DNA of 53,986 nucleotides from an uncultured Lachnospira sp. (GTDB lineage Bacteria; Bacillota; Clostridia; Lachnospirales; Lachnospiraceae), in the NCBI GenBank assembly GCA_910585095.1, contig CAJUBU010000021.1:1-53986 (forward strand), written 5' to 3'. Both the position numbers and the translations under genes were made by a program. The notes beneath the pieces are model-generated. The model was not told the DNA's origin, searched no databases, and was given only the letters and a program-made list of their open reading frames with translations. The first letter of the stretch is position 1, and the number at the start of each line of letters is the position of its first letter. Of this stretch, positions 26,465 to 35,233 are shown piece after piece.

Positions 26465-26488
26465 GATATTCCTCCTTAATCATTATAC

Positions 26489-26519
26489 AGTATAAACCTT
26501 GCCCTAAGGAAAAGGTCAA
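26489..26519 (-). promoter_or_regulatory. MerR-type promoter, 19-bp spacer
   Basis: Minus strand TTGACC (26519-26514), 19 bases, TATACT (26494-26489). The spacer carries the dyad CCTT...AAGG centred on TAGGGC, as in BmrR/TipA-like operators. It lies 25 bases upstream of the MerR start codon. Confidence 0.85.
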
Positions 26520-26639
26520 TAGGATTTTTGCTCTCGTTGTGTACTATATAGTACAATCACTAAAACAAACAATATCAAACACACAAATATTCATATTCCC
26601 TATCAAAAATTTAAGCCATCCAATTAAAATTTTGCGAAA

Positions 26640-26672
26640 AAGAAAAGCGATAAAAGTTTAACTTCTATCGCT
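26640..26672 (-). terminator. Terminator after the FRG-domain gene
   Basis: Minus strand AGCGATA (26672-26666) and TATCGCT (26652-26646) with AAGTT/AACTT inside, followed by TTTCTTTTT. The rest of 26520-26782 shows nothing further. Confidence 0.7.
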
Positions 26673-26782
26673 AATTCTTACTTATATTGGTAGAACAACA
26701 CATATTTTAATATTATTCTACATTTTTCTGCCTTGTTACTTTTGATTCAATCTCTATTTACTCCCTAAAAATATAGGATATG

Positions 26783-27685
26783 CTATTTTACTCTTTTCAT
26801 CGCATGATGTCTAATTTCATCACAAATCATATCTATATTTTCTGGAAATAAATTAGATTTAGTTATTCCTAATGTTTCCAAATTGCTAAGAATTTCCCCT
26901 TTATTCTCTTTTGATATAATGATTCTTTTGCAGATATGTTCCTTATCTTTTGGTATTTCTGAAATAACCTTAACAAAATATTTACCCTTTTCATCCTGTT
27001 CAATATCGTTATTAAATAATATATAGCTTCCTTTCTGCGCATGTTGTCTTTCTGTATATACGCCTGCATTGACATATAAAATTCTATCACAGCAATCGGA
27101 TATCCAATTTTCTTTTTCTTCCTTCGATGTATAACAGATATCACATGTATTTTTTTGCTCTAAAAAATATGGCTGCAATACCATATCATCATAAAAAAAA
27201 CTTAAATATTGTTTTGTTGTCCGAGCAAATTTATAGGTCTCCGCCACTGCATTATAAATGGGATATTGCGCAATCTCCCTGTCATGCCGAATAAAAATAA
27301 GAACTTCTCCATCTTTATCTTCATTTCTGCTCACTGCAAAATATAAAGCAACCAATGGATTAATTGTTATATCCATCAATCGCGTCGGAATCCCCCAATG
27401 CTGCAATAACGCCAACAAATTGATTGGCTGAAGTGTATTATCAAAAATATGAGGCATCTTAAACTTACATTCTTCAATCATATTTCTTTCTTGATTTAAA
27501 ATAGACATATCACAATATGACATTCGGTTTCTTGCCAATGATGGCAAAAGTCTATATTCCTTATTGGAATGACCTCTAAAATACATCGTTTCATATTTCA
27601 TTGGAGTCTTTACAAGCTCTTTCTCTTGATTCAAAATGAAATCGATATAATCGGTTATACATGCAATACGAACTTCAAATTCCAC
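26783..27685 (-). CDS. FRG-domain protein
   Basis: 300 residues. The FRG domain is clear: MYFRGHSNKEYRLLPSLARNR (34-54, FRG at 36-38) and LLALLQHWGIPTRLMDITINPLVALYFAV (about 87-115). FRG proteins are widespread, their biochemical activity is not settled, and they often occur on mobile or defence-rich DNA. The C-terminal third (VNAGVYTERQHAQKGSYILFNN..., with a cysteine-rich DICYTS...DCCDR nearby) is typical for the family. Start is GTG 27685 after AGGAGG. It is monocistronic between LysE and MerR genes, a few kb from the prophage. Defence role is inference. Confidence 0.88.
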   Translation of the reverse strand: MEFEVRIACITDYIDFILNQEKELVKTPMKYETMYFRGHSNKEYRLLPSLARNRMSYCDMSILNQERNMIEECKFKMPHIFDNTLQPINLLALLQHWGIPTRLMDITINPLVALYFAVSRNEDKDGEVLIFIRHDREIAQYPIYNAVAETYKFARTTKQYLSFFYDDMVLQPYFLEQKNTCDICYTSKEEKENWISDCCDRILYVNAGVYTERQHAQKGSYILFNNDIEQDEKGKYFVKVISEIPKDKEHICKRIIISKENKGEILSNLETLGITKSNLFPENIDMICDEIRHHAMKRVK

Positions 27686-27829
27686 TGTTCCTCCTATATT
27701 ATCAATTTTTAAAAATATGTTTATTATTATATTTGTCCAAATTTCAAATAAAATATTTATAATTAGATAATATACATGTAAAAAAATGCAAATTGTTACG
27801 GATTAAAACTAAAATAGAATGATATTTTT

Positions 27830-28441
27830 TCACCAGAAACACTTTATAAAAATCACAACGCTAAACAAAATTAAAAAAATTCCAAATATCTTATTTATCT
27901 TTTGAAAATCATAAGCTGTTGTTTTCTTTTTTATAAAATGAACAAACATAGACAATAAACTCCACCAAATATAAGTGCCTATAAAGACGCCAAAAACCAG
28001 CAACATTCCTTGAATCACGCTCGTTTGCCCCGCAACTTCAAAGTAAGAAAAAGCAAATAAAAAGGTTATAATTGCCGCTGGATTGGTAATGCCAATCACA
28101 AACGATGACAAAAACATTTTTATGCCGCCGATACTTTGTTTTTGTGATATTACTGCTTCTTTTTCAAAAAATATCAACTTTGTACCCATCATTAAAATAA
28201 AGGCTCCGCCAATCATATGAATATATAATTGATATTTTAATAAAAAATCCGAAATCCATGTTAAACTAAAAACGCCAACAAAGGCGTAGAAACAATCAGC
28301 AATTGATGAGCCAAGCCCTGTCATAAGCCCTGCACGAAAACCATCATTTAATGTTCTATGTACAGTCATTGTTCCTACTGCCCCCACTGGCACACCAAAA
28401 AGCAGTCCGATTAAAATTCCTTTTATCAAATAGTGTATCAT
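27830..28441 (-). CDS. LysE-family amino-acid exporter
   Basis: 203 residues with six predicted membrane segments, beginning MIHYLIKGILIGLLFGVPVGAVGTMTVHRTLNDGFRAGLMTGLGSSIADCFYAF, the LysE/RhtB signature (GxxxGxxxGDxxY variant, here GLGSSIADCFYA). It would export amino acids or analogues. I chose ATG 28441, which overlaps the stop of the DUF3737 gene (TAATG), over the longer frame from 28483; the two genes look translationally coupled. Confidence 0.88.
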   Translation of the reverse strand: MIHYLIKGILIGLLFGVPVGAVGTMTVHRTLNDGFRAGLMTGLGSSIADCFYAFVGVFSLTWISDFLLKYQLYIHMIGGAFILMMGTKLIFFEKEAVISQKQSIGGIKMFLSSFVIGITNPAAIITFLFAFSYFEVAGQTSVIQGMLLVFGVFIGTYIWWSLLSMFVHFIKKKTTAYDFQKINKIFGIFLILFSVVIFIKCFW

Positions 28442-29292
28442 TATGCACAACAACACTTTCCTGTGACAATGACTTCTCCACAAGCACTCTTGTCATCACA
28501 AATAATTTCCTTTACACAAGGCACATAGATATGTCCGCATGATGGATTCTTAATGCTGATAACAGGTGTTGTAATACTTGCTTCCACTTCTGATTTTTCA
28601 AAGCAAAGGTCTGTATCTATCATTTCACAGTCGATTAATTTTAATCCTTTACAATAACAAAGCGGTTGTGTTCCAATAATTTTGCAACGCTCAAACGTTA
28701 CATTTTCACAGTACCAGGCAAGGTATTCTCCCTTTACAACACTATCTCGCACTATCACATTTTTTGCATGCCAAAAGGCATCTTTTGTATCAAAAACACA
28801 ATGTTCAAATATCGAATCTGTAATATACTGAAAGGAATATTTCCCTTTCATCTGCACATTTTCAAAATTCAAATGGTCTGAGCGCATCATAAAATATTCA
28901 CTTTCAACGGTACAATTTTTCATTGCAATATCTTGTACAGACCAGCCAAATTCTGGAGAAATAATATCACAATCGCTTATTTTAACTTTGCTGCACTCCC
29001 TTAACGCTTTAATGCCATGCAATTTTGTATCTGTAATTTCAATATCATGTGAATACCAAAGTGCTGCCCTGCAATTGGATGTCATTTCAGATTTAGAAAT
29101 ATTTAATTCCTTATCATGCCAAAATGGATAGCGCAGATTAAAAAAACAATTTTCAACAAAAATATGTTTTCCTTCTTTAAAAGCGCTTTCTCCGTCCGCC
29201 GGACCATCAAACATACAATCTTTTACAGTAAGGTTTTGCACGCCATATAACGCTCTTTCTTCATCAAATGTTTTATTATTAACCATATTCAT
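28441..29292 (-). CDS. DUF3737 right-handed beta-helix protein
   Basis: 283 residues from ATG 29292 (MNMVNNKTFDEERALYGVQN), preceded by GAGGG. The whole protein is a ladder of short strands, e.g. VKDCMFDGPADGESAFKE, VENCFFNLRYPFWHDKEL, NCRAALWYSHDIEITDTKLHGIKALRECSKVKISDCDI, typical of DUF3737, a pentapeptide/beta-helix family common in gut Firmicutes. It ends in three cysteines (GKCCCA). Function unknown; the strong conservation of FWH/WY motifs suggests a binding surface. It overlaps the LysE exporter start. Confidence 0.88.
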   Translation of the reverse strand: MNMVNNKTFDEERALYGVQNLTVKDCMFDGPADGESAFKEGKHIFVENCFFNLRYPFWHDKELNISKSEMTSNCRAALWYSHDIEITDTKLHGIKALRECSKVKISDCDIISPEFGWSVQDIAMKNCTVESEYFMMRSDHLNFENVQMKGKYSFQYITDSIFEHCVFDTKDAFWHAKNVIVRDSVVKGEYLAWYCENVTFERCKIIGTQPLCYCKGLKLIDCEMIDTDLCFEKSEVEASITTPVISIKNPSCGHIYVPCVKEIICDDKSACGEVIVTGKCCCA

Positions 29293-29339
29293 ATCGACCC
29301 TCATTTCTGTACTGCTTCTTATATTTATTGACCAAACCA

Positions 29340-29384
29340 TTAAAAATTTTTACAAATTTGCAGCAAGCAGTACACTGCTGCAAA
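29340..29384 (-). terminator. Terminator after the 79-residue protein gene
   Basis: Minus strand TTTGCAGCA (29384-29376) pairs perfectly with TGCTGCAAA (29365-29357), followed by TTTGTAAAAATTTTT. Confidence 0.75.
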
Positions 29385-29420
29385 TCTTGCAGTGAACTAT
29401 TTTTCGCCTTTTATTTTATG

Positions 29421-29660
29421 CTATATCTTTGCCTTTTTCGTTTTTTCCATTTTATAAACCAAATAATCCAAACAATCAATTTGTTTTTGTTCTCTGTGCA
29501 ATTCCTCTAAAAGTAAACGTCTATGTGCCGCTAAAAGCCTCATTCCATCATCAATACTACCCTCTTTTAAATCCTTTATAAAAGCAGTAATGATATCCTG
29601 ATTACAGCCCGCATCTTTGAGATTTTGAATAATGGCGTCTTCATTACTTTTACTGTTCAT
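29421..29660 (-). CDS. Small conserved helical protein
   Basis: 79 residues, almost entirely charged helix: EDAIIQNLKDAGCNQDIITAFIKDLKEGSIDDGMRLLAAHRRLLLEELHREQKQIDCLDYLVYKME. The end resembles the dimerising helix of MerR-type or small cytoplasmic proteins seen in many Lachnospiraceae next to regulators. No DNA-binding head. GAGATG lies upstream. A terminator follows. Function not known. Confidence 0.75.
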   Translation of the reverse strand: MNSKSNEDAIIQNLKDAGCNQDIITAFIKDLKEGSIDDGMRLLAAHRRLLLEELHREQKQIDCLDYLVYKMEKTKKAKI

Positions 29661-29687
29661 TATAACATCTCTTTTCTTTTTATCAAA

Positions 29688-30293
29688 CTAATTTATATGG
29701 TTAATTAACACAATTTTATTTCCCCAGCCTTCTAACACTGGATTATTTTCAACAGCTGTCTTAAATTCTTGTGTATAATCAAAATAGCCTACTTTTGTAT
29801 ATTCACCTTGAACCTGTGCATCACCAAAAAAAAGTACAATACGGTTTGGCGCTGAATAATAAACTTCGCCAGCCTTTTCCGATGTAATCGTTTCTGGATT
29901 TGACGGAATATCATATCTGGATGGAATATCGTAATATTGTATCACTTCCCAATTTTCATAATCATTATAGTGATAAATTGGAAGTCTCCAATTTGCTGTT
30001 CCTACATGCCTTGCTATCGCTGCTGCCGTATCATTATCATACAGATGCATGGTAAATGGCTTGCCATCATCTCCAAAACAAACTTCCAATTCGGTCACTT
30101 TTGCAGCAGCATTTGAATTTGAAGGATTGTTGCTTAAATCATTATTTACTGTACTTCCTGTGTTATTAGGTCTGTTACTTAAATTATTGCTATTTTGATT
30201 GTTATTTGATTGACTACATCCTGTCAAAGTTACTATCCATATAAGAGCAACTATAAATAAAAGAGACCTTGTTTTTAACCTATTTTTTTTCAT
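29688..30293 (-). CDS. Lipoprotein with cyclophilin-like domain
   Basis: 201 residues. Signal peptide with lipobox LTGC (Cys26), an Asn/Ser-rich linker (27-65), then a cyclophilin-like domain (PF18050-type): VTELEVCFGDDGKPFTMHLYDNDTAAAIARHV, then WEVIQYYDIPSRYDIP and AGEVYYSAPNRIVLFFGDAQVQGEYTKVGYF. In this fold the usual proline isomerase residues are often absent, so it may bind rather than isomerise. AGGAAAGG before the ATG. Upstream lies a TTGTTA-N17-TATAAT promoter whose -35 overlaps a CcpC-like operator shared with the Ntn-hydrolase lipoprotein gene. Confidence 0.85.
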   Translation of the reverse strand: MKKNRLKTRSLLFIVALIWIVTLTGCSQSNNNQNSNNLSNRPNNTGSTVNNDLSNNPSNSNAAAKVTELEVCFGDDGKPFTMHLYDNDTAAAIARHVGTANWRLPIYHYNDYENWEVIQYYDIPSRYDIPSNPETITSEKAGEVYYSAPNRIVLFFGDAQVQGEYTKVGYFDYTQEFKTAVENNPVLEGWGNKIVLINHIN

Positions 30294-30407
30294 ATTCGTT
30301 CCTTTCCTGCGCTTCTATCTTTATGAGTAATCGACTACCAATAGTTTTATAGACCATATATTTTTTTGACAGTCACAACTCATTTTTTAAGCGCAAATCC
30401 ATTCTGT

Positions 30408-30437
30408 TAAGCGGATATTCGCAATCCGCTGCGCTAC
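30408..30437 (+). repeat. Dispersed palindromic repeat, copy 1
   Basis: GCGGATATTCGCAATCC followed by GCTGCGCTACTTGCT; hairpin GCGGAT/ATCCGC. The reverse complement, with few changes, is at 40355-40388. Confidence 0.75.
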
Positions 30438-30458
30438 TTGCTCATAACTTCTATGCCT

Positions 30459-30495
30459 ATTATATAATCGTTTTATTTATATAACAAATACTTAT
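30459..30495 (-). promoter_or_regulatory. Promoter with ATAA-N7-TTAT operator (cyclophilin-like lipoprotein)
   Basis: Minus strand -35 TTGTTA (30487-30482), 17 bases, -10 TATAAT (30464-30459). The operator ATAAGTATTTGTTAT (30495-30481) covers the -35. The 18-base string AATATAAGTATTTGTTAT recurs at the promoter of the gene at 35234-36328. Confidence 0.7.
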
Positions 30496-30534
30496 ATTTA
30501 ATAGATATATATAGTTTTAAAGCATAGTTATTTT

Positions 30535-32874
30535 TTACTCTCGAATCAACTGAATGAAATTCATTTTCTTAATTTTACCTGCTGCAAAATAGGAAAAAAG
30601 AAAAAACAATACTGTTACAACACTTGCTGGCAAAAGAATACTTCCCACCGAAGGCACTGAGGCAAAATTACTGATGCCTGCCAATTTCATTACAGATGAA
30701 ACAAATGGATTTGTAAAAATAGCGGCAAGAATTGTTCCAATAATAGAGCCAAGAACTGCTATCATTCCAAAACGAAGCGCAAATGTAATCCTCAAATGAC
30801 CTGCTGGAAAACCAATTGCCTTATAAATCCCAAAATCACTCTGTTCCGCCGCAAGAATTTTGCTGCCAGTCATTACGGTTACAATTAAAATAAATATGGT
30901 TACCATAATATACATAAATACAACAAGTATTCTCATTGCATAAATAATTCCAAAAAGCCCCGGCCATGTATTTTCATGTACATGAACATCTCCGCCATAG
31001 GCATTTTCTAAGGCATCTGCAATAACTGTTTTTTGTGAAGAGTCGGCTAAAAAATAATGCCAACACCAAATATGCGGATTATCGACTGCAATTTTTAGAT
31101 AACCTTCCCTGCTCATTCCCACATTATCCCCCATATCATTAGCACAAGAATAAATGCCAGAAACAATATATTCACTGCTGCCTCGCTCGCCTTGAACAGT
31201 CACGATATCACCAATTGAAACACCAAAATGGGCAGCGACAAACTCGGTCAAAACAATTTCGTTATCCTTTATACACGTTTTTCCTTCTAATATATGGAAA
31301 CGCTCTGGCTGGTCGATTACATTTGCCGTATAATCCACGCCATTAACCGCTACACTTGGCATTGCAAGCAGATACATATCTGTAATGTCTGAATACGAAC
31401 GAATAATTGCTTCTGCCTGTGTGTTATCTAGCGTTCCAAATGTCTGAACACCAATATCATGGTCTGCTGGATTAAACGCATCCATCATCCCTTTGCCATC
31501 TGCACCAAGCCAAGCATCTATATATCCAATCAGAGAGGCAAAAAACACAAGTAAAATAGCCACTATAAATGCGCTGATATAACGGCGTTTCTCTGTAAGA
31601 AGCTGACGAAAAGCCAACCGAAAATAAATATTTTTTCCAACAGCAGAAATCATTTTATATGCTCTTATAGATGTTTTTGTTGTACCTAAAATTGCCTGTA
31701 CTGGTTTAATTTGGACAATTTTTCTTGTTCGTAGCATGATAAATGCCAGCATTAAAAGCAATATGATGCCAAAAGAAAATGAAGTCCATATGACAGGTAA
31801 TAAAATGGGTATACGCACTCCTGTCGTTGTCAACGTCATACTGCGAACCAGACTGCTAAATGGAACACTTAAAAAGATTCCTAAAGCCATTCCCATAACG
31901 ATAGGAATACTATATTGCAGCAGTTGAGTCTTTCTAATCTTAACAGAAGTAAAACCAATCGTTTTTAAAATTCCCATATTGACACTATCTGTTTCAATTA
32001 CACTGTCAATACTATGGCTGATTGCCACTAAAACAACAATCAATAAAACAAGCGTAAATGCAAATAATAAACCGCTGAACGCATTTTGCAAAATAACCAT
32101 AAATCCTGCAATTGCCTCTTTACTGTGAACAAACTCTGTATACTGAGCAAGCATTGTATGTTCATTAATAACACCATTTAATTCCGAAGTTGTAAGAGAT
32201 GGTGCCTTAGAAAAAATATGAAGCATATATCCATCTCGTGCCAATGCATCAATCCCTGCATGTTGCAGCATAACACAAGCTGTATGATAATCTTCTTCGC
32301 TTATCAAAAAACCTTTCATTCCAATCATGGAACTTCCCATAAAGGGGTCTTCATAAAATCCTTTTACAGTAAATACCATATTTTTTCCCGCTCTCGCTAT
32401 TGGAAATACAATTTCATCGCCAATTTGAATATTAAACATAGATATCATGGAGGGCGACACATATACTTCATTTTCAGCAATCTTGCTAGGTGCTTCTTTA
32501 TAATTTGACAAATCTTCTGTAAAAAAACGATATCTTTTTTCCTCTGACTGATAGACTATCAGTTGACCTTCACTATCGGACTCTTGATTATCAATTGTAT
32601 AATTGGAAAAGATTAATTGTTGTGTTTCTGCTCTTTCCACTTCCTCTAATGATTCTATATCATCTGCTAATTGAGATATTTGCGAAACACCAGAAACCCA
32701 TACAGTTAAATCGCCAAAACCAGAACGCTGTATTTGCTCTTTAATATACGAACTTGAATTTGCCCATACAGTCAACACTGTTCCAAAAGCTGCTGATAAG
32801 AGCAGCATCAATAAAAAAATGCCTATTAAACTGCCCTTATGTTTTTTTAAGTTGGACAATAACACTATTTTCAT
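30535..32874 (-). CDS. ABC transporter permease, FtsX/MacB type
   Basis: 779 residues from ATG 32874, after AAGGGA. Layout: N-terminal membrane segment, large extracellular MacB-PCD domain, three membrane helices (about 265-390), a second extracellular domain, and three more helices (about 650-770), i.e. a duplicated 1+3 / 1+3 FtsX architecture. TDSVNMGILKTIGFTSVKIRK and QSDFGIYKAIGFPAGHLR are the typical coupling-helix motifs. It pairs with the adjacent ATPase (39 bases apart). Probable function is export of, or mechanical work on, a lipid- or peptide-like substrate; lipoproteins encoded on both sides may be partners (inference). Confidence 0.92.
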   Translation of the reverse strand: MKIVLLSNLKKHKGSLIGIFLLMLLLSAAFGTVLTVWANSSSYIKEQIQRSGFGDLTVWVSGVSQISQLADDIESLEEVERAETQQLIFSNYTIDNQESDSEGQLIVYQSEEKRYRFFTEDLSNYKEAPSKIAENEVYVSPSMISMFNIQIGDEIVFPIARAGKNMVFTVKGFYEDPFMGSSMIGMKGFLISEEDYHTACVMLQHAGIDALARDGYMLHIFSKAPSLTTSELNGVINEHTMLAQYTEFVHSKEAIAGFMVILQNAFSGLLFAFTLVLLIVVLVAISHSIDSVIETDSVNMGILKTIGFTSVKIRKTQLLQYSIPIVMGMALGIFLSVPFSSLVRSMTLTTTGVRIPILLPVIWTSFSFGIILLLMLAFIMLRTRKIVQIKPVQAILGTTKTSIRAYKMISAVGKNIYFRLAFRQLLTEKRRYISAFIVAILLVFFASLIGYIDAWLGADGKGMMDAFNPADHDIGVQTFGTLDNTQAEAIIRSYSDITDMYLLAMPSVAVNGVDYTANVIDQPERFHILEGKTCIKDNEIVLTEFVAAHFGVSIGDIVTVQGERGSSEYIVSGIYSCANDMGDNVGMSREGYLKIAVDNPHIWCWHYFLADSSQKTVIADALENAYGGDVHVHENTWPGLFGIIYAMRILVVFMYIMVTIFILIVTVMTGSKILAAEQSDFGIYKAIGFPAGHLRITFALRFGMIAVLGSIIGTILAAIFTNPFVSSVMKLAGISNFASVPSVGSILLPASVVTVLFFLFSYFAAGKIKKMNFIQLIRE

Positions 32875-32913
32875 TCTTTCCCTTCTTTCTGTGCTGCTTT
32901 TTGTGCATAACAA

Positions 32914-33675
32914 TTACCACTGTAAAGCGGTAAGCCAATCATTTACTTTCGCCTCTCTTGTCTTTGCATCATCTTTTTGATAGGCTATCAAATTAAGTTC
33001 ATCAAGAATTGTTCCATCTTCTAAATATAAAATTCGATTTCCACGAATGGCGGCTTTAATATCGTGTGTTACCATCAAAATGCTTTGCCCATTTTCATTT
33101 AATGCTGTCAATAAATTTAATACGTCTTCACTGTTGGATTTATTTAATGCGCCTGTTGGCTCATCTCCAAAAATAAGTTTTGGATTGTTTATCATGGCTC
33201 GTGCAATAGCTGCTCTCTGGGCTTCTCCTCCAGACACTTGCGAGGGCAAATGATTTTTTACACCATCTATATTCATTTGCTGTAACAATTTTATTGTCTT
33301 TTCTTGAATATTTTGAATATCTTTTGACCCGCCAGCATACCCTGCCACAGCAATATTTTCAAATAAAGTCAAATTACTTACCAAGTGCATCTGCTGAAAA
33401 ATAAAGCCAAATTCTTTTGCACGAAGTACTGCTTGCTCTTTTTCTGAAAGATTGCTGATTTTTTGCTCTTTAAAAATCACTTCACCACTTGTTATGCTAT
33501 CCATTCCACTTAGTGCATAGAGCAATGTTGATTTTCCTGCCCCTGAAGCACCCATAACCACTGTAAAATCGCCTTCATAAATCTTTGTTGTCACAGATTT
33601 TAATATTGGTATTTCCTCACTGCCTTGATAAAACGATTTGCAGACATTATTGGCTTTTAATATTACATTTTTCAT
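32914..33675 (-). CDS. ABC transporter ATP-binding protein (LolD/MacB type)
   Basis: 253 residues. Walker A GASGAGKST (42-50), Q-loop FQQ (93-95), signature VSGGEAQRAAIAR (147-159), Walker B LIFGDEPT (167-174), H-loop in MVTHDIKAA. It powers the FtsX-type permease encoded directly downstream. I prefer ATG 33675 (GGAGA six bases upstream) over the ATG at 33687. All key residues are present. Confidence 0.95.
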   Translation of the reverse strand: MKNVILKANNVCKSFYQGSEEIPILKSVTTKIYEGDFTVVMGASGAGKSTLLYALSGMDSITSGEVIFKEQKISNLSEKEQAVLRAKEFGFIFQQMHLVSNLTLFENIAVAGYAGGSKDIQNIQEKTIKLLQQMNIDGVKNHLPSQVSGGEAQRAAIARAMINNPKLIFGDEPTGALNKSNSEDVLNLLTALNENGQSILMVTHDIKAAIRGNRILYLEDGTILDELNLIAYQKDDAKTREAKVNDWLTALQW

Positions 33676-33708
33676 TCTAATCTCCATTCCGAAGCATTAC
33701 ATAGAAAT

Positions 33709-33761
33709 CCTATTTATGATGCTTCAACACAAATAGGTAACAAACTTGTTTATTTGTGAAA
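33709..33761 (+). repeat. 53-bp palindromic dispersed repeat, copy 1
   Basis: CCTATTTATG-N9-CACAAATAGG, then AACAAACTTGTT and TATTTGTGAAA, giving nested hairpins. Located between the PaaK-like gene and the ATPase gene. A second copy in inverted orientation is at 37989-38042. Confidence 0.78.
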
Positions 33762-33782
33762 AAGAAATGTATCAACATTTTC

Positions 33783-35135
33783 TCAATTTGCTTCGGTCAC
33801 AATTAACCGTTTTTTTCCTGTATGGATATCAGGCAAAATCTCATCAACAAACCGCACATAAAACTGTACATACGAAAGTTTTTTCTCCTCTAAAATTTGT
33901 TTCATTTGTTGTAATATTTCCTTTTTTATTTTACTTTGTGAAGCTGTTTTAGAAACTTCTGCAAGCATCTCAAAAGAGTCTTTTCCAATCTGTAAAAATT
34001 GATAATCTTTTAGCCCTTCAACACAAAATCCTTCAATTGCTAATGGATGTAAAAATTCACTATTTCCATTTCCGTTGTCAAACCACAAAATATCTTCATT
34101 TCTTCCAAGCAATCCTACTGCCCTTGTAAATGGATATGTACTAGTCTGGTCTGCTTTTTGTAAAGTTAGGCTATCTGTAAGACGATAGCGAATTAATGGC
34201 TGTGCAAAATTATAAAGACAGGTCAAATACATATCGCCTTTATATACTTCAATTACATTCATATCATCAAATAAAATCATTCCTTCTTTTGGATTGCTCT
34301 CCACGCCAAGCGCAAGCGATTCACTTGCTCCATAAAAATTGATTACTTCCGCGCAAAAAACAGTTTCTAAATACTGTCTCAAACTTGCTCCAAGCGGTTC
34401 ACCGCAAGAAATCACACGAAAAATATCCAGTCGAATATCGCATTTTTCAACAAGTTCTCCAAGTATCTTGACAGCAGACGGATAGCCAATAATTATATTG
34501 GGGCGAAATTCCTTAATCTGTTGAATCCACTCAACAAGAGGAGTTTTAATATCCAAATATAAGGAATGGGCATGGATTCCATCAATACCGTCTCCCACTG
34601 CCATTGCTCCGCCATAACGTCCATCTGTGGCAGCAATATAGACAATGCGTGTGCCTTTTAAAAGCAATTTTAATATTTGCGGCATAGACATATTCCAGAG
34701 GGCAGCGCGGATAATGCCTAACAACATCATATTCCATGCGCTTTCATCATATATAAAATAACCAGGCTTACCTGTACTGCCTGACGAATGGACTACATGA
34801 TATTTTCCTTTAAATGGTCTGCGGTCTGTCTTTTCCTTCAAATCAAAATGACGAAGCTCCTCTTGCTTTAAATCGGAAACGGTAACAATCGTATCAAAAT
34901 TTTTTAAAAGCTGTGCTTTATCAATGGTAGGGAATAAAGAAAGCGGCGTATCGGCAATATTTTCTTGATTAATTCCTGCCTTTTCAAACATTTCATGATA
35001 ATATGCAGAATGATTATAGGAATATCTAAGTATTTCACGCAGTTTTCTTTCTTGCAATTCTCTGATTTGAGCAGGCGTTTTTTTCGTATTATTTTTTATT
35101 TTATATAGTTTATATAATAATTTTAAATAATTCAT
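33783..35135 (-). CDS. PaaK/CapK-like adenylate-forming enzyme
   Basis: 450 residues related to phenylacetate-CoA ligase and coenzyme F390 synthetase/CapK proteins. LRYSYNHSAYYHEMFEKAG (about 36-54), ATP-binding HSSGSTGKPGYF (116-127), IIIGYPSAVKILGELVEK, and the FYGASES motif are visible; LIRYRLTDS follows. It would activate a carboxylic acid as acyl-adenylate; the acceptor is unknown. Two bases of context matter: it sits between an Ntn amide hydrolase lipoprotein and an ABC exporter, suggesting production, export and hydrolysis of an acylated product (inference). GGAGAG before ATG. Confidence 0.88.
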   Translation of the reverse strand: MNYLKLLYKLYKIKNNTKKTPAQIRELQERKLREILRYSYNHSAYYHEMFEKAGINQENIADTPLSLFPTIDKAQLLKNFDTIVTVSDLKQEELRHFDLKEKTDRRPFKGKYHVVHSSGSTGKPGYFIYDESAWNMMLLGIIRAALWNMSMPQILKLLLKGTRIVYIAATDGRYGGAMAVGDGIDGIHAHSLYLDIKTPLVEWIQQIKEFRPNIIIGYPSAVKILGELVEKCDIRLDIFRVISCGEPLGASLRQYLETVFCAEVINFYGASESLALGVESNPKEGMILFDDMNVIEVYKGDMYLTCLYNFAQPLIRYRLTDSLTLQKADQTSTYPFTRAVGLLGRNEDILWFDNGNGNSEFLHPLAIEGFCVEGLKDYQFLQIGKDSFEMLAEVSKTASQSKIKKEILQQMKQILEEKKLSYVQFYVRFVDEILPDIHTGKKRLIVTEAN

Positions 35136-35233
35136 AATATTCTCTCCTTCTTTTCGTGTTATTGGGTGCGGTAAAAAAATAAAAATTTGTAATAAATATT
35201 ATCTAATTTTTCAACTACACCAATTGGTCTTTT

